Origin: Candidatus Melainabacteria bacterium
GTDB lineage: Bacteria > Cyanobacteriota > Vampirovibrionia > Obscuribacterales > Obscuribacteraceae
Direction of reading: 5' to 3'
DNA: 64,000 nucleotides
NCBI GenBank assembly: GCA_016212515.1
Contig: JACRFZ010000020.1
Coordinates: 62,001 to 126,000, forward strand
In this document: positions 36,468-45,395 of the stretch, in pieces
Layout of the letters: each line of letters begins with the position of its first letter
Numbering within the stretch: position 1 is the stretch's first letter
The notes under the pieces: model-generated
The model's database searches: none
Told to the model about the DNA's origin: nothing
Seen by the model: only the letters and a program-made list of their open reading frames with translations
Position numbers and translations under genes: made by a program

Positions 36468-37910
36468 ATGTCACGCGCAGAAACCAAAGAAGATCAGGCA
36501 ACGCCTGATCTCAGCCTGAACGAAATCGGCAACGATTACAAATACGGCTTCCATGACGAAGAAGACTACATCTTCAAATCAGGTCGTGGTCTGACCAGAG
36601 AAATCGTCGAGAAAATCTCGGCCATGAAAAAAGAGCCCCAGTGGATGCTCGATTTCCGCCTCAAGGCTCTCGATATCTTCATGAAGAAGCCGATGCCCAC
36701 CTGGGGCAACTGCCAGATGCTGAACGATATCGACTTCCAGAACATCTTCTATTACATCAAGCCTTCCATGAAAGGCGAGAAGAACTGGGAAGATGTGCCG
36801 GACAACATCAAGAATACCTTTGACCGCCTCGGCATTCCCGAAGCCGAAAGAAAATTCCTGGCCGGTGTCACCGCCCAGTATGAGTCGGAAGTGGTCTACC
36901 ACTCCATTCGAGAAGACCTGGAAGCCCAGGGCGTCATCTTCCTCGACATGGACTCCGGTCTGAGAGAGCACGAAGACATTGTGCGCGAGCACTTCGCCAC
37001 AGTCATTCCGGCGGCCGACAATAAGTTCTCAGCCCTCAACTCCGCAGTCTGGTCAGGCGGCAGCTTCATCTGGGTACCGCCGGGCGTCAAGGTAGAAATT
37101 CCCTTGCAGGCCTATTTCCGCATCAATGCCGAGAACATGGGTCAGTTCGAACGCACCTTGATCATCGCCGAACCAGGCAGCTTCGTGCACTATATCGAAG
37201 GATGCACGGCACCGGTCTATTCTTCCGATTCCCTGCACTCGGCCGTGGTCGAGCTAATTGCCAAACCAGGCGCCCATATCCGTTACACCACCATTCAAAA
37301 CTGGTCCAGGAACGTATACAACCTGGTGACCAAGCGCGCCGTAGCCCACGAAGACGCCAAGGTGGAATGGGTAGACGGCAACCTCGGCTCCAAGCTGACC
37401 ATGAAATATCCGGCCATTTATCTGATGGGACCGAGAGCCCATGGTGAAGTGTTATCCATCGCCTTCGCCGGCGAAGATCAGCACCAGGATGCCGGCGCCA
37501 AGATCATTCACGGCGCACCGGATACGACATCAATCATCGTCTCCAAATCCATCTCCAAAAACGGCGGCAGAACCTCTTACCGTGGTCTGATCAAGGTCTA
37601 TCCGAACGCTAAAAACGTCAAATCCTCGGTTAAGTGCGACGCCCTCCTCCTCGATGAGAAGTCGCGCTCCGACACTTATCCCACCATGGAAATAGACGAG
37701 AAAGAAGTAAGCATCGAACACGAAGCCACGGTTTCCAAAGTAGGCGAAGAGCAGCTTTTCTACTTGATGAGCCGCGGTCTCACCCAGGACGAAGCCACGG
37801 CCATGATCGTCAACGGCTTCTTCGAACCATTCACTAAAGAGTTGCCGCTAGAGTACGCCGTCGAACTGAATCGCCTGATTCAGCTCGAAATGGAAGGCTC
37901 AGTCGGTTAA
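36468..37910 (+). CDS. sufB: Fe-S assembly scaffold SufB
   Basis: A 480-residue SufB. Typical segments are [19 protein letters not shown] near the N-terminus, [38 protein letters not shown], and the C-terminal [20 protein letters not shown]. The Cys in KCDALLL corresponds to the Cys through which sulfur reaches the cluster, and IEHEATVSK holds the conserved Glu/His near the cluster. AGGAGG precedes the start by 5 bases. SufB forms the cluster at the SufB-SufD interface. Confidence 0.97.
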   Translation: MSRAETKEDQATPDLSLNEIGNDYKYGFHDEEDYIFKSGRGLTREIVEKISAMKKEPQWMLDFRLKALDIFMKKPMPTWGNCQMLNDIDFQNIFYYIKPSMKGEKNWEDVPDNIKNTFDRLGIPEAERKFLAGVTAQYESEVVYHSIREDLEAQGVIFLDMDSGLREHEDIVREHFATVIPAADNKFSALNSAVWSGGSFIWVPPGVKVEIPLQAYFRINAENMGQFERTLIIAEPGSFVHYIEGCTAPVYSSDSLHSAVVELIAKPGAHIRYTTIQNWSRNVYNLVTKRAVAHEDAKVEWVDGNLGSKLTMKYPAIYLMGPRAHGEVLSIAFAGEDQHQDAGAKIIHGAPDTTSIIVSKSISKNGGRTSYRGLIKVYPNAKNVKSSVKCDALLLDEKSRSDTYPTMEIDEKEVSIEHEATVSKVGEEQLFYLMSRGLTQDEATAMIVNGFFEPFTKELPLEYAVELNRLIQLEMEGSVG

Positions 37911-37941
37911 GGAAACAACACAAGAGGAACTGGACAAGGTT

Positions 37942-39318
37942 ATGTCAGAGTCATTACAGGTGGATAACTTGCAAGTCAGCACCATCGCCAGAGAGAAGGT
38001 GGAAGACCTCTGCCGCCTCAACGGTGAGCCGAACTGGCTGAAAGAAAAACGCCTGTCGGCCTGGGAGAGCTATTTGCAGTGCCCCATGCCCACAGTCAAA
38101 GACGAAGACTGGCGCGCCACCCTGGTGGGCAAACTGGATCTTGGCAAACTTTGCCCGGCCGCTCCGCTCAAGGAAGGCAAAACAGCAAGTACACCGGACC
38201 TTCTCAAAGCCGCCCTCAAAGATCTGGCTAAGCCCGGCGCCGTCTACGTAGAAGACTACGCCAGAGGGCAGATGAGCGTATCCGTAGAAGCCGAGTTGAG
38301 CACCGCCAAGGTGGTGGTCAGCCCCTTCGCCCAGGCCGTGGAAAGTCATAAAGATGTGCTGGAGAAGCTCTTCGCCGAAAAACGCGGCATCCAGGACAAG
38401 TTCACCCTCATGAATGAAGCCCTGGCCGGCGGCGGTCTCTTTGTACACGTGCCGAAAAACACCAGGGTGGAAGCCCCGGTGGTGATGATGCTCAACCTGC
38501 CTGAGAACTCGACGGCAGCCACTAAAGATCCCTCCGGACTGGCAGTCTTCCCTCGCATCATCATCAATGTAGAAGAAAACGCCTCCATCAATTTTGTATC
38601 CATCGTCGCTTCAGAAAAAACCGCCGAGGCAACTGAAACAGTTCTGGCGGCCTCCGTAGTGGAGTTCCATATAGCCGCCGGCGCCAAAGTATCGGTGGCG
38701 GAAGTGACCAACCTGGGACCGGAAGTATTCTTTGTCAACCGGGTGAGAGCCTATGTGGCCAGAGACGCCGTCATAGACTTCACCACCGCTGGTCTGGGTG
38801 GCAAGCAAACCAAATCCGATATTGAGACGATCCTTATGGATAGAGGCGCTCACGCCGCTGTCAAAGGTGTTGTATTCGGCGGAGGCGCCGAGCGCTACGC
38901 TTACAACACGATTGCCGAACATGCCGCACCTGATACCACATCCAATATCAACTTCCGGGTTGCCCTCAAGGACAAATCCGCCTCCATCTATCAGGGCATC
39001 GTCAAAGTCGACAAAGTAGCCCAGCGCACCGACGCCTACCAGTCGAACAAGAACCTACTGCTTGGCAAGGAAGCGAAAGCCGATTCCATACCGAAACTGG
39101 AGATTCTTGCCGACGACGTCAAATGCTCACACGGAGCCACAGTTTCTCCCGTAGACAAAGAACAGCTCTTCTACCTGACCTGCCGCGGTTTGACCGCGCC
39201 GGAAGCGGAAGAACTGATTGTTACAGGCTTCTTCCAACAAGTACTGGATACAATTCCCATACAGGGTGTAGTGAATTTCCTGGCTGCGCTCACCTCAGAC
39301 AAACTGCACAAAAGCTAA
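37942..39318 (+). CDS. sufD: Fe-S assembly scaffold SufD
   Basis: A 458-residue paralogue of SufB, the other wall of the scaffold. The SufD-type right-handed helix region is seen in the middle; the C-terminal YQSNKNLLLGKEAKADSIP, LEILADDVKCSHGATVSP and EQLFYLTCRGLTAPEAEELI contain the conserved His of SufD. It follows sufB by 31 bases, with AAGG before the ATG. Confidence 0.95.
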   Translation: MSESLQVDNLQVSTIAREKVEDLCRLNGEPNWLKEKRLSAWESYLQCPMPTVKDEDWRATLVGKLDLGKLCPAAPLKEGKTASTPDLLKAALKDLAKPGAVYVEDYARGQMSVSVEAELSTAKVVVSPFAQAVESHKDVLEKLFAEKRGIQDKFTLMNEALAGGGLFVHVPKNTRVEAPVVMMLNLPENSTAATKDPSGLAVFPRIIINVEENASINFVSIVASEKTAEATETVLAASVVEFHIAAGAKVSVAEVTNLGPEVFFVNRVRAYVARDAVIDFTTAGLGGKQTKSDIETILMDRGAHAAVKGVVFGGGAERYAYNTIAEHAAPDTTSNINFRVALKDKSASIYQGIVKVDKVAQRTDAYQSNKNLLLGKEAKADSIPKLEILADDVKCSHGATVSPVDKEQLFYLTCRGLTAPEAEELIVTGFFQQVLDTIPIQGVVNFLAALTSDKLHKS

Positions 39319-39332
39319 GAGGTGCTTGAACT

Positions 39333-39653
39333 ATGACCAACAGCCTCGGTAGCGTCAAAATAGCCCGGCTAGACGAAGTCGAACCCGGCAAGGTCAAGGT
39401 TTTCAACCTGGGACAAGAAGCAATCGCCCTCTGTAATGTAGACGGTAAAATATACGCCGTCAAAGATGTCTGTACCCACGACGACGGTCCCCTGGGCGAA
39501 GGCGAACTAGTCGGCTGCCAGATAGAATGCCCCAGGCACGGCGCTCGTTTCGACGTCACCACAGGCAAAGCCATGTCACTGCCGGCGGTATTACCAGTAC
39601 CCACCTACAAAGTAAACGTCCAGGGCTCCGACATCTTTGTTTCGCTAGAGTAA
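39333..39653 (+). CDS. Rieske-type [2Fe-2S] ferredoxin in the suf operon
   Basis: A 106-residue soluble Rieske ferredoxin. The cluster ligands are CTHDDGPLG (Cys-x-His) and, after 17 residues, CPRHGARFD (Cys-x2-His). Genes for such small Rieske proteins occur within suf operons of actinobacteria and others. It lies between sufD and sufS with 14- and 7-base gaps, so it is part of the operon; a role in supplying electrons or delivering clusters is inferred. Confidence 0.93.
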   Translation: MTNSLGSVKIARLDEVEPGKVKVFNLGQEAIALCNVDGKIYAVKDVCTHDDGPLGEGELVGCQIECPRHGARFDVTTGKAMSLPAVLPVPTYKVNVQGSDIFVSLE

Positions 39654-39660
39654 AAGCGCT

Positions 39661-40992
39661 ATGCAAACCCTCAATCAACCACTAAAGACAGCAGAAACGG
39701 AGCCAGACTTGCCTCACTCCTACAGCGAAGAAAGAGAGACAGCTACCATGTCCAGTCTCGACATAGACAAAATCCGTAGAGACTTTCCCATTTTGCGACG
39801 GGAAATAGACGGCAAGCGCCTCGTTTATCTGGATAACGCCGCTACATCCCAGAAGCCGCTATCCATGATCAATTGCTTGAATGAGTACTACCAGCGCTAC
39901 AATGCCAACGTGCATCGGGGTATCCACACACTCTCGGAAGAAGCCACAGCCCTTTACGAAGGCACCCGCGAGACGGTGCGCCGCTTCATCGACGCCCGCG
40001 AGTCTTGCGAAATCATCTTCACCCGCGGCACCACGGAAGCCATCAACCTGGTGGCCTACAGTTGGGGCAGGCAAAATGTCTTGCCCGGAGACGAAATTGT
40101 GCTCTCCCCCATGGAACACCACTCCAATCTGGTTCCCTGGCAGGTTCTCGCTCAAGAAAGAGAAGCCAAGCTGGTCTTCCTCGACCTCACTGAAGACGGC
40201 GAAATCAACATGGAGACCGCCGCTAAGCTAATTGGTCCCCGCACCAAACTTCTCACCATTACTCAGATGTCCAATGTCCTGGGCACCATCACTCCTGTGC
40301 AAGAGCTGGCTCGTCTGGCCCACAAGCAGGGAGCGGTAGTGCTGGTGGACGGCGCCCAGGGCGTACCGCACCTGGAGACTTCCGTGCAGAGCATGGAAGT
40401 AGATTTTCTCGCTTTCTCTATGCACAAGATGCTTGGTCCCACCGGCGTGGGCGTGCTCTGGGGCAAGAAGGAAATTCTAAACGCCATGCCGCCTTTCATG
40501 TACGGCGGCGACATGATCAGCTCGGTGGCCCGTGAGCGCTCGCGCTACAACGAACTGCCCTGGAAGTTTGAAGCCGGCACTCCCAACATCGCCGACGTAA
40601 TCGCCAGCGGGAAGGCCATCGACTACCTGACCACTCTCGGCATGGAAACCGTGCGCGAGCACGAAATGGAAATAACCAGGTATGCCCTGAGTCGCCTCAA
40701 GGAATTGAAAGGCATCACCATTTACGGACCCAAGGATGCCACCAAAAGAGGTGGCGTGGTTTCCTTCAACATGCCTGACATTCATCCCCATGATCTGGGA
40801 CAAATCTTGTCCGATGCCGGTATCGCCATAAGGGCCGGGCACCACTGCTGCCAACCCCTCATGAAAGACTTGAAAGTCATGGGTACCGCCAGGGCCAGCT
40901 TCTACATCTACAATACTTTCGAGGAAGTAGATATGCTGATGGCCGCCCTCAGAGAAGCAGATAAGGTTATGGGAAATGTCGCTTGTAGATGA
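39661..40992 (+). CDS. sufS: Cysteine desulfurase SufS
   Basis: A 443-residue PLP-dependent class V aminotransferase-fold enzyme that takes sulfur from cysteine. Key segments are YLDNAATSQKP, LSPMEHHSNLVPW, VLVDGAQGVPHL (Asp/Gln to PLP), SMHKMLGPTGVGVLWG with the PLP-binding Lys, and AGHHCCQPLMKDL with the persulfide Cys in the loop. The conserved family start is IRRDFPILRREI; ATG 39661 leaves a 29-residue disordered lead-in, and ATG 39748 (MSSLDIDKI) is an equally plausible start. Overlaps sufU by 17 bases. Confidence 0.95.
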   Translation: MQTLNQPLKTAETEPDLPHSYSEERETATMSSLDIDKIRRDFPILRREIDGKRLVYLDNAATSQKPLSMINCLNEYYQRYNANVHRGIHTLSEEATALYEGTRETVRRFIDARESCEIIFTRGTTEAINLVAYSWGRQNVLPGDEIVLSPMEHHSNLVPWQVLAQEREAKLVFLDLTEDGEINMETAAKLIGPRTKLLTITQMSNVLGTITPVQELARLAHKQGAVVLVDGAQGVPHLETSVQSMEVDFLAFSMHKMLGPTGVGVLWGKKEILNAMPPFMYGGDMISSVARERSRYNELPWKFEAGTPNIADVIASGKAIDYLTTLGMETVREHEMEITRYALSRLKELKGITIYGPKDATKRGGVVSFNMPDIHPHDLGQILSDAGIAIRAGHHCCQPLMKDLKVMGTARASFYIYNTFEEVDMLMAALREADKVMGNVACR

Positions 40993-41452
40993 TCTTTATC
41001 GGGAAACCATTCTCGACCACTATCACAACCCTCGCAATCACGGCTGTATTGAAAACGCCACCACCTCTGTGGAAGGTGTCAATCCGCTCTGTGGCGACGA
41101 ACTCACTCTTTACCTGAAGGTGAACGAAGCCGGGCTTATTGAAGATATCAAAATGAATGCCCATGGCTGTTCTATAAATACAGCTTCCGGTTCTATGATG
41201 TCGGAAGCTATTCTCGGTCAAACCGTGGAGCGGGCTAAAGAAATCATCGAGAGCTTCAAGAATATGATGCTCACCAAGGGAGAAGAGCTTCCCCTGGATG
41301 AAGAAATGGAAGATCTTGAAGCCCTGCGCGGCGTCAAGAAGTATCCGGTGCGCATAAAATGCGCCCTTTTGCCCTGGAATACCCTTCTAGAGGGTCTCGA
41401 AACAGCCGAGGCAAAGCCAGGTCTCAGCTCTACCCTTAGCGATTCAAAGTAA
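40976..41452 (+). CDS. sufU: Sulfur-transfer protein SufU
   Basis: A 158-residue SufU/NifU-N-like protein. The zinc/sulfur ligands are visible as NPLCGDELTLY, NAHGCSINTASGSM and RIKCALLPW, giving the three Cys and the Asp of the CGD motif. SufU proteins from Gram-positive bacteria and relatives accept sulfur from SufS through a zinc-bound thiolate swap; the SxxS/GCSI insertion is typical. Its start overlaps the sufS end, so production is coupled. Confidence 0.94.
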   Translation: MSLVDDLYRETILDHYHNPRNHGCIENATTSVEGVNPLCGDELTLYLKVNEAGLIEDIKMNAHGCSINTASGSMMSEAILGQTVERAKEIIESFKNMMLTKGEELPLDEEMEDLEALRGVKKYPVRIKCALLPWNTLLEGLETAEAKPGLSSTLSDSK

Positions 41453-41466
41453 CAGAGGAAAAGGTT

Positions 41467-41778
41467 ATGGTATCAACTCTCCAGGAAGATCTCGTCTACG
41501 AATGTCTCAGAGAAGTTGTAGACCCGGAGCTGGGCATTAGTGTCGTAGACCTTGGACTTATCTACGACGTGAAAATAGACAACAACAATGTAGTGGTCAA
41601 GATGACCCTGACATCGCCGGGCTGCCCTGTCGGTGCCGTAATTCAAGCCCAGTGCCACCAGGCCGTTAAGAAACTACCCTGGGCTAAAGAGGTGAGTGTG
41701 CAGTTGGTCTGGATCCCAAGATGGGACCCGAAGACCATGGCTTCCGAAGAAGCAAAAATGGATCTGGGCATTCTTTAG
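41467..41778 (+). CDS. sufT: DUF59 metal-sulfur cluster protein (SufT-like)
   Basis: A 103-residue MIP18/DUF59 family protein. The characteristic segment is VVDPELGISVVDLGLIYDV, then VVKMTLTSPGCPVGAVIQ with the family Cys, and VSVQLVWIPRWDP at the end. SufT proteins help maturation of iron-sulfur proteins, and the gene ends the suf operon in actinobacteria in the same order as here (sufS-sufU-sufT). A further DUF59 domain occurs in the Mrp-like gene at 44 kb. Confidence 0.9.
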   Translation: MVSTLQEDLVYECLREVVDPELGISVVDLGLIYDVKIDNNNVVVKMTLTSPGCPVGAVIQAQCHQAVKKLPWAKEVSVQLVWIPRWDPKTMASEEAKMDLGIL

Positions 41779-41810
41779 GTCGGATTTTCCTAAATAGTTC
41801 TTAACAAGCA

Positions 41811-41841
41811 GGCAGGTTCTGCCCGGTTCTTTTACGGGCAG
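41811..41841 (+). terminator. Overlapping alternative hairpins after the suf operon
   Basis: CTGCCCG (41819-41825) pairs with CGGGCAG (41835-41841) around a 9-base loop. An upstream GGCAG (41811-41815) can instead pair with CTGCC (41819-41823). No T-run follows, so termination may be Rho-dependent or weak. Confidence 0.4.
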
Positions 41842-41942
41842 GGACGCTATTTGCCGCCTCCGCCGCTTTTGAGCCGCCAAAGAAATCATGTCCGCCCCCT
41901 TAATCTAATGAAATCGGGGTGACGGATGAGTAAACTTAAAAC

Positions 41943-42866
41943 ATGCCCAGAACCGTAATTCACGACCATGACGGCCACGTCGACGATTTGCTCAGTTGCA
42001 TTCTGCTCTGGCTCAGTCCTGAAATAGACCTGCAAGCAGTTGGTATTACCAATGGTGATTGCTACGCGCCGCAAATTTTTGAAGCCACGCAGAAAATAGC
42101 CACCTTCCTCGATATAGACGGCCCTGAAATCGCCGTAACGGAAGATGAGGTACCCAATCAATTTCCCGACAACTGGCGTCGAGAATCTTACATCATCAAC
42201 GAGTTACCGCTCTTCGAAGACAATTATTTGAAGAAGCCCTACCAGCAGGGGCGCCCCAGACGCATAGATTCGGTCTTTCTAGATTGTCTTTCCAACTCCA
42301 AAATGCCGCTCACCGTGGTCACGACCGGCCCGCTCACCAATATGGCCAGATTGCTCGACGCGCATCCGGAACTGAAAGAAAAGATTCAAGAGTTCATCAT
42401 CATGGGTGGTGCCGTTTCCGTCAAGGGCAATGTGGAAGAGCCGGGACACGACGGTTCAGCCGAATGGAACGTCTATGCCGACCCAATCGCCTTTAAACAA
42501 ATCGTCGATACAAAGCTGCCGATCAAGCTAATCACCCTGGATCTCACCAATGAAATGCCGGTCACCAAAGACTTCATCGGTAAACTGGAAGCTCAGGCGG
42601 AACGCTCAAGGGCGTCGGCACTGGCGGCCAAACTCTGGTCGCTGGTAAAAGGCTTCGACTACTATTTCTGGGACACGATTACAGCGGCTGTAGCCATTGA
42701 GCCCGGGCTTTTCACCTTCAAAGACATCAAAATAGACGTTTCCACCTCGGGCAAAACAATGGGGCGCACATCACAGGCACTTTTCGGCAAGAAAGTGCAA
42801 CTGGCCACCCAGGTAAACAAACAGGGCTTCGAAGATTTGCTCCTTTCCACCCTCAGCATTCGCTGA
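41943..42866 (+). CDS. Inosine-uridine-type nucleoside hydrolase
   Basis: A 307-residue protein of the IUNH (nucleoside N-ribohydrolase) family. The N-terminal HDHDGHVDDLLS matches the calcium-binding DxDxxxDD motif; TTGPLTNMARLL, IMGGAVSVKGN and a C-terminal DTITAAVAIEP supply the remaining metal and ribose contacts. It likely salvages nucleosides, splitting them into base and ribose. It is probably cytoplasmic, with no signal peptide. The ribosome binding site is weak. Separate transcription unit from the suf genes. Confidence 0.88.
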   Translation: MPRTVIHDHDGHVDDLLSCILLWLSPEIDLQAVGITNGDCYAPQIFEATQKIATFLDIDGPEIAVTEDEVPNQFPDNWRRESYIINELPLFEDNYLKKPYQQGRPRRIDSVFLDCLSNSKMPLTVVTTGPLTNMARLLDAHPELKEKIQEFIIMGGAVSVKGNVEEPGHDGSAEWNVYADPIAFKQIVDTKLPIKLITLDLTNEMPVTKDFIGKLEAQAERSRASALAAKLWSLVKGFDYYFWDTITAAVAIEPGLFTFKDIKIDVSTSGKTMGRTSQALFGKKVQLATQVNKQGFEDLLLSTLSIR

Positions 42867-42890
42867 GCACGGAAAGACCGGAGCGTCCGC

Positions 42891-42918
42891 TTGACTTCCG
42901 CCGGAATTCCGCTAAGCT
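42891..42918 (+). promoter_or_regulatory. Candidate sigma-70 promoter for the TPR gene
   Basis: TTGACT (42891-42896), 16-base spacer, TAAGCT (42913-42918); about 65 bases before the ATG at 42984. The -35 is good and the -10 is moderate. Confidence 0.4.
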
Positions 42919-42983
42919 AACCTTACTTACTACCAATTTCAACCCTTGCTCCTGCCCCGCCTCAAGCCGGGCTGCGGTTTACC

Positions 42984-44195
42984 ATGGACATCAAGAAATG
43001 GCAGCAGACCTTCAAAGAGAAGGTCCTCGACAATCCAAAATACAAATGGTACAGGCGCGGCGTCTACGGACTCAGTTTCGCTTATGCCTTATTTCTGGGC
43101 ATCACCTCGGTGCCCTACTACACCGCCATCGGCAATGCCGAAGCCTGCTTCAAGCAGGGCGACTATCCCCGGGCCGAAACCTATATGAAGGAAGCTCTGG
43201 AACACTGCCGCAGCTTTGGTCCCGACTACCAGTACGATAAGCGCACGGTCAGGGTCACGAACAACCTGGCCGAACTCTACCGGCAGGAAGGTCGCTACCA
43301 AGAAGCGGAGCCCTATTACCGCCAGACCATCACCGCCGCCGCCAGAAACTTTCCGGAGAATCGCCCGGAAAGAGCGGTGGTACACAATAATCTAGCGGCC
43401 CTCTTGAGAGAGATGGGGCGCTATCAGGAAGCCGAAGCCGAGTACAAGCAGGCTCTTTCCATCTGGCAGACAAAAGTGAAACAACCGGATTCGCCGCAGT
43501 TGGCCAAGTTTCTCTGCGGTATGGCCAAACTCAAGTGCGACCAGGGACACTACAAAGAAGCAGAAAATCTCTATTTTCAAGCCCTCAAACTGAATGAGAG
43601 AGTGGTGGGCAAGGGCGATGTGGACAATGCCTATATTCTCGCCAATATAGGGGGACTCTACCGCGAAACCAGGCAATACGAGAAAGCCGACAGCTACTAC
43701 CGGGAAGCCCTCAAGCTCGATCTGGCCGTTCTAGGCCAGGACCATCCTGACACGGCCTGCGACTATAACAATCTGGGAGCCAACTTGAGAGAACAGAACA
43801 GACTGGCCGAGGCCCTGCCTTACTTTGACAAAGCCCTCAAGATTCGCCTTTCCAAGCTGGGCAGGCAACACCGCCTGACAGCCAAGACCCTCATGGGACA
43901 AGCCGAACTACAAAGACGGCTCAATCATCTGGACAAGGCCGAAACACTGGTCAGGCACGCCCTGGACATACAGAGCCAGTGCCTGCCCCCGGGTCATCCG
44001 GAGATTGCCGAAGCCTACGACATACTCGGACTGATTCTGGAAGATGCCGGCGGCTCTAAATCAGAAGCCGCCGTACAGGCCTTCCAGAAGGCTCTTTTCA
44101 TCCGCGAGAAACTCCTCAGTCCCGATCATCCGGACATCAAGAGCAGCCAGGAACATTTGCAAAACGCCATGAAACTGGCTCAAAAGCCTCAATAA
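42984..44195 (+). CDS. Membrane-anchored TPR protein (kinesin-light-chain type repeats)
   Basis: A 403-residue protein. A hydrophobic segment near residues 26-45 (YGLSFAYALFLGITSVPYY) anchors it; the rest holds seven or so TPR repeats of 42-residue spacing, with the kinesin-light-chain flavour (EAEPYYRQTITAAARNF, EAENLYFQALKLNERVV, KADSYYREALKLDLAVL). These repeats are protein-interaction scaffolds. There is no enzymatic domain. It is preceded by a candidate promoter and followed by the Mrp-type gene in the same direction. Confidence 0.8.
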   Translation: MDIKKWQQTFKEKVLDNPKYKWYRRGVYGLSFAYALFLGITSVPYYTAIGNAEACFKQGDYPRAETYMKEALEHCRSFGPDYQYDKRTVRVTNNLAELYRQEGRYQEAEPYYRQTITAAARNFPENRPERAVVHNNLAALLREMGRYQEAEAEYKQALSIWQTKVKQPDSPQLAKFLCGMAKLKCDQGHYKEAENLYFQALKLNERVVGKGDVDNAYILANIGGLYRETRQYEKADSYYREALKLDLAVLGQDHPDTACDYNNLGANLREQNRLAEALPYFDKALKIRLSKLGRQHRLTAKTLMGQAELQRRLNHLDKAETLVRHALDIQSQCLPPGHPEIAEAYDILGLILEDAGGSKSEAAVQAFQKALFIREKLLSPDHPDIKSSQEHLQNAMKLAQKPQ

Positions 44196-44276
44196 TTTAT
44201 TAGGTTGCCGCTCACCTGCTCATTTTGAGGCTATGATCTCTGACGATGTCAGTGTCTCGAGAGTTTAAGGTGCATT

Positions 44277-45356
44277 ATGTTTGTGAAGAAGAGCGGACTT
44301 ACTGAAAGCGATGTTAAAAAGGCGCTTTCCACAGTGATGGACCCCGACCTCAATATCGACGTGGTCTCCCTCGGTTTCATTTCCGAAATTCAGATTAATG
44401 GCGGCAAAGTTGCTTTCAAACTAACTTTGACCACCCCGGCCTGTCCCGTCAAAGAAAAGATGGAGCAGGAGTGTAAAGATGCGGTGCTGGCGCTCCCCGG
44501 CGTCGAAACCGTGGAAATGGAAACCCTGGCCCAGGTTCCCAATCAGCGCAAGAGCGGTGACAAAGAACCAATCCCGGGCATCAAACATCTGATTGCCGTC
44601 ACCTCCGGCAAGGGCGGTGTGGGCAAGTCGACGGTCTCAGTAAACCTGGCTGTAGCCCTGGCTAAGCTCGGCGCCAAGGTGGGCATCCTCGATGCCGATA
44701 TCACCGGTCCCAACGTACCGATCATGATGGGTGTGGATAACTACGAACCCACAGCCAAAGATTCCCGCATTATTCCCGCCGAAAATCACGGCGTAAAATG
44801 CATCTCGATGGCCTTCTTCGTGCCCAAGGACACCCCGCTCATCTGGCGCGGTCCCATGCTCGACAAAGGCATTCGCCAGTTCCTGCGCGACGTGGAATGG
44901 GGCGAACTGGATTACTTGATCGTGGACATGCCCCCGGGTACCGGTGATGCGCAACTGACCATGGCTTCCGCCACCCAGCTCTCCGGCGGCGTCATCGTCA
45001 CCACCCCTCAGGAAGTAGCACTCCTGGACGGCATGCGCGGTCTCACCATGTTCCAGAAAATGGAAGTGCCGATTCTGGGCTTCATCGAAAATATGAGTTA
45101 TTTCCAGCCCAAAGGCTCAAGCGAGCAATTTGAAATCTTCGGAAGAGGCGGCGGCAAGCGCCTGGCCGAGGAAACGGAAGTGCCTTTCCTGGGCGAAATT
45201 CCCCTCGATCCGGCCGTGCGCATGGGCGGCGACAACGGCGTTCCCATCGTGGAAGCCGATGCCGATAGCCCGGTCACCAGAGCCTTCATGGAAATAGCCA
45301 AGCAAGTAGCAGCCCAGGTCTCCATTCACAACCACGCCGCTCTGGCCACGGCCTGA
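44277..45356 (+). CDS. apbC: Mrp/ApbC-type Fe-S carrier ATPase
   Basis: A 359-residue protein with an N-terminal DUF59 domain (VMDPDLNIDVVSLGFISEI, TTPACPVKEKM) and a C-terminal P-loop ATPase. The deviant Walker A is SGKGGVGKSTVSVNLAVAL, followed by DADITGPN, WGELDYLIVDMPPGTGDAQ and VTTPQEVALLDG. The family (Mrp/NBP35/ApbC) binds and transfers [4Fe-4S] clusters; the usual CxxC near the C-terminus is not seen (GFIENMSYFQPKG lacks the Cys), which is a deviation worth noting. AAGG lies 7 bases before the start. Confidence 0.9.
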   Translation: MFVKKSGLTESDVKKALSTVMDPDLNIDVVSLGFISEIQINGGKVAFKLTLTTPACPVKEKMEQECKDAVLALPGVETVEMETLAQVPNQRKSGDKEPIPGIKHLIAVTSGKGGVGKSTVSVNLAVALAKLGAKVGILDADITGPNVPIMMGVDNYEPTAKDSRIIPAENHGVKCISMAFFVPKDTPLIWRGPMLDKGIRQFLRDVEWGELDYLIVDMPPGTGDAQLTMASATQLSGGVIVTTPQEVALLDGMRGLTMFQKMEVPILGFIENMSYFQPKGSSEQFEIFGRGGGKRLAEETEVPFLGEIPLDPAVRMGGDNGVPIVEADADSPVTRAFMEIAKQVAAQVSIHNHAALATA

Positions 45357-45395
45357 ACGGCTGCAATTTACAAATAGGGTTTTGAAGAGATCACT

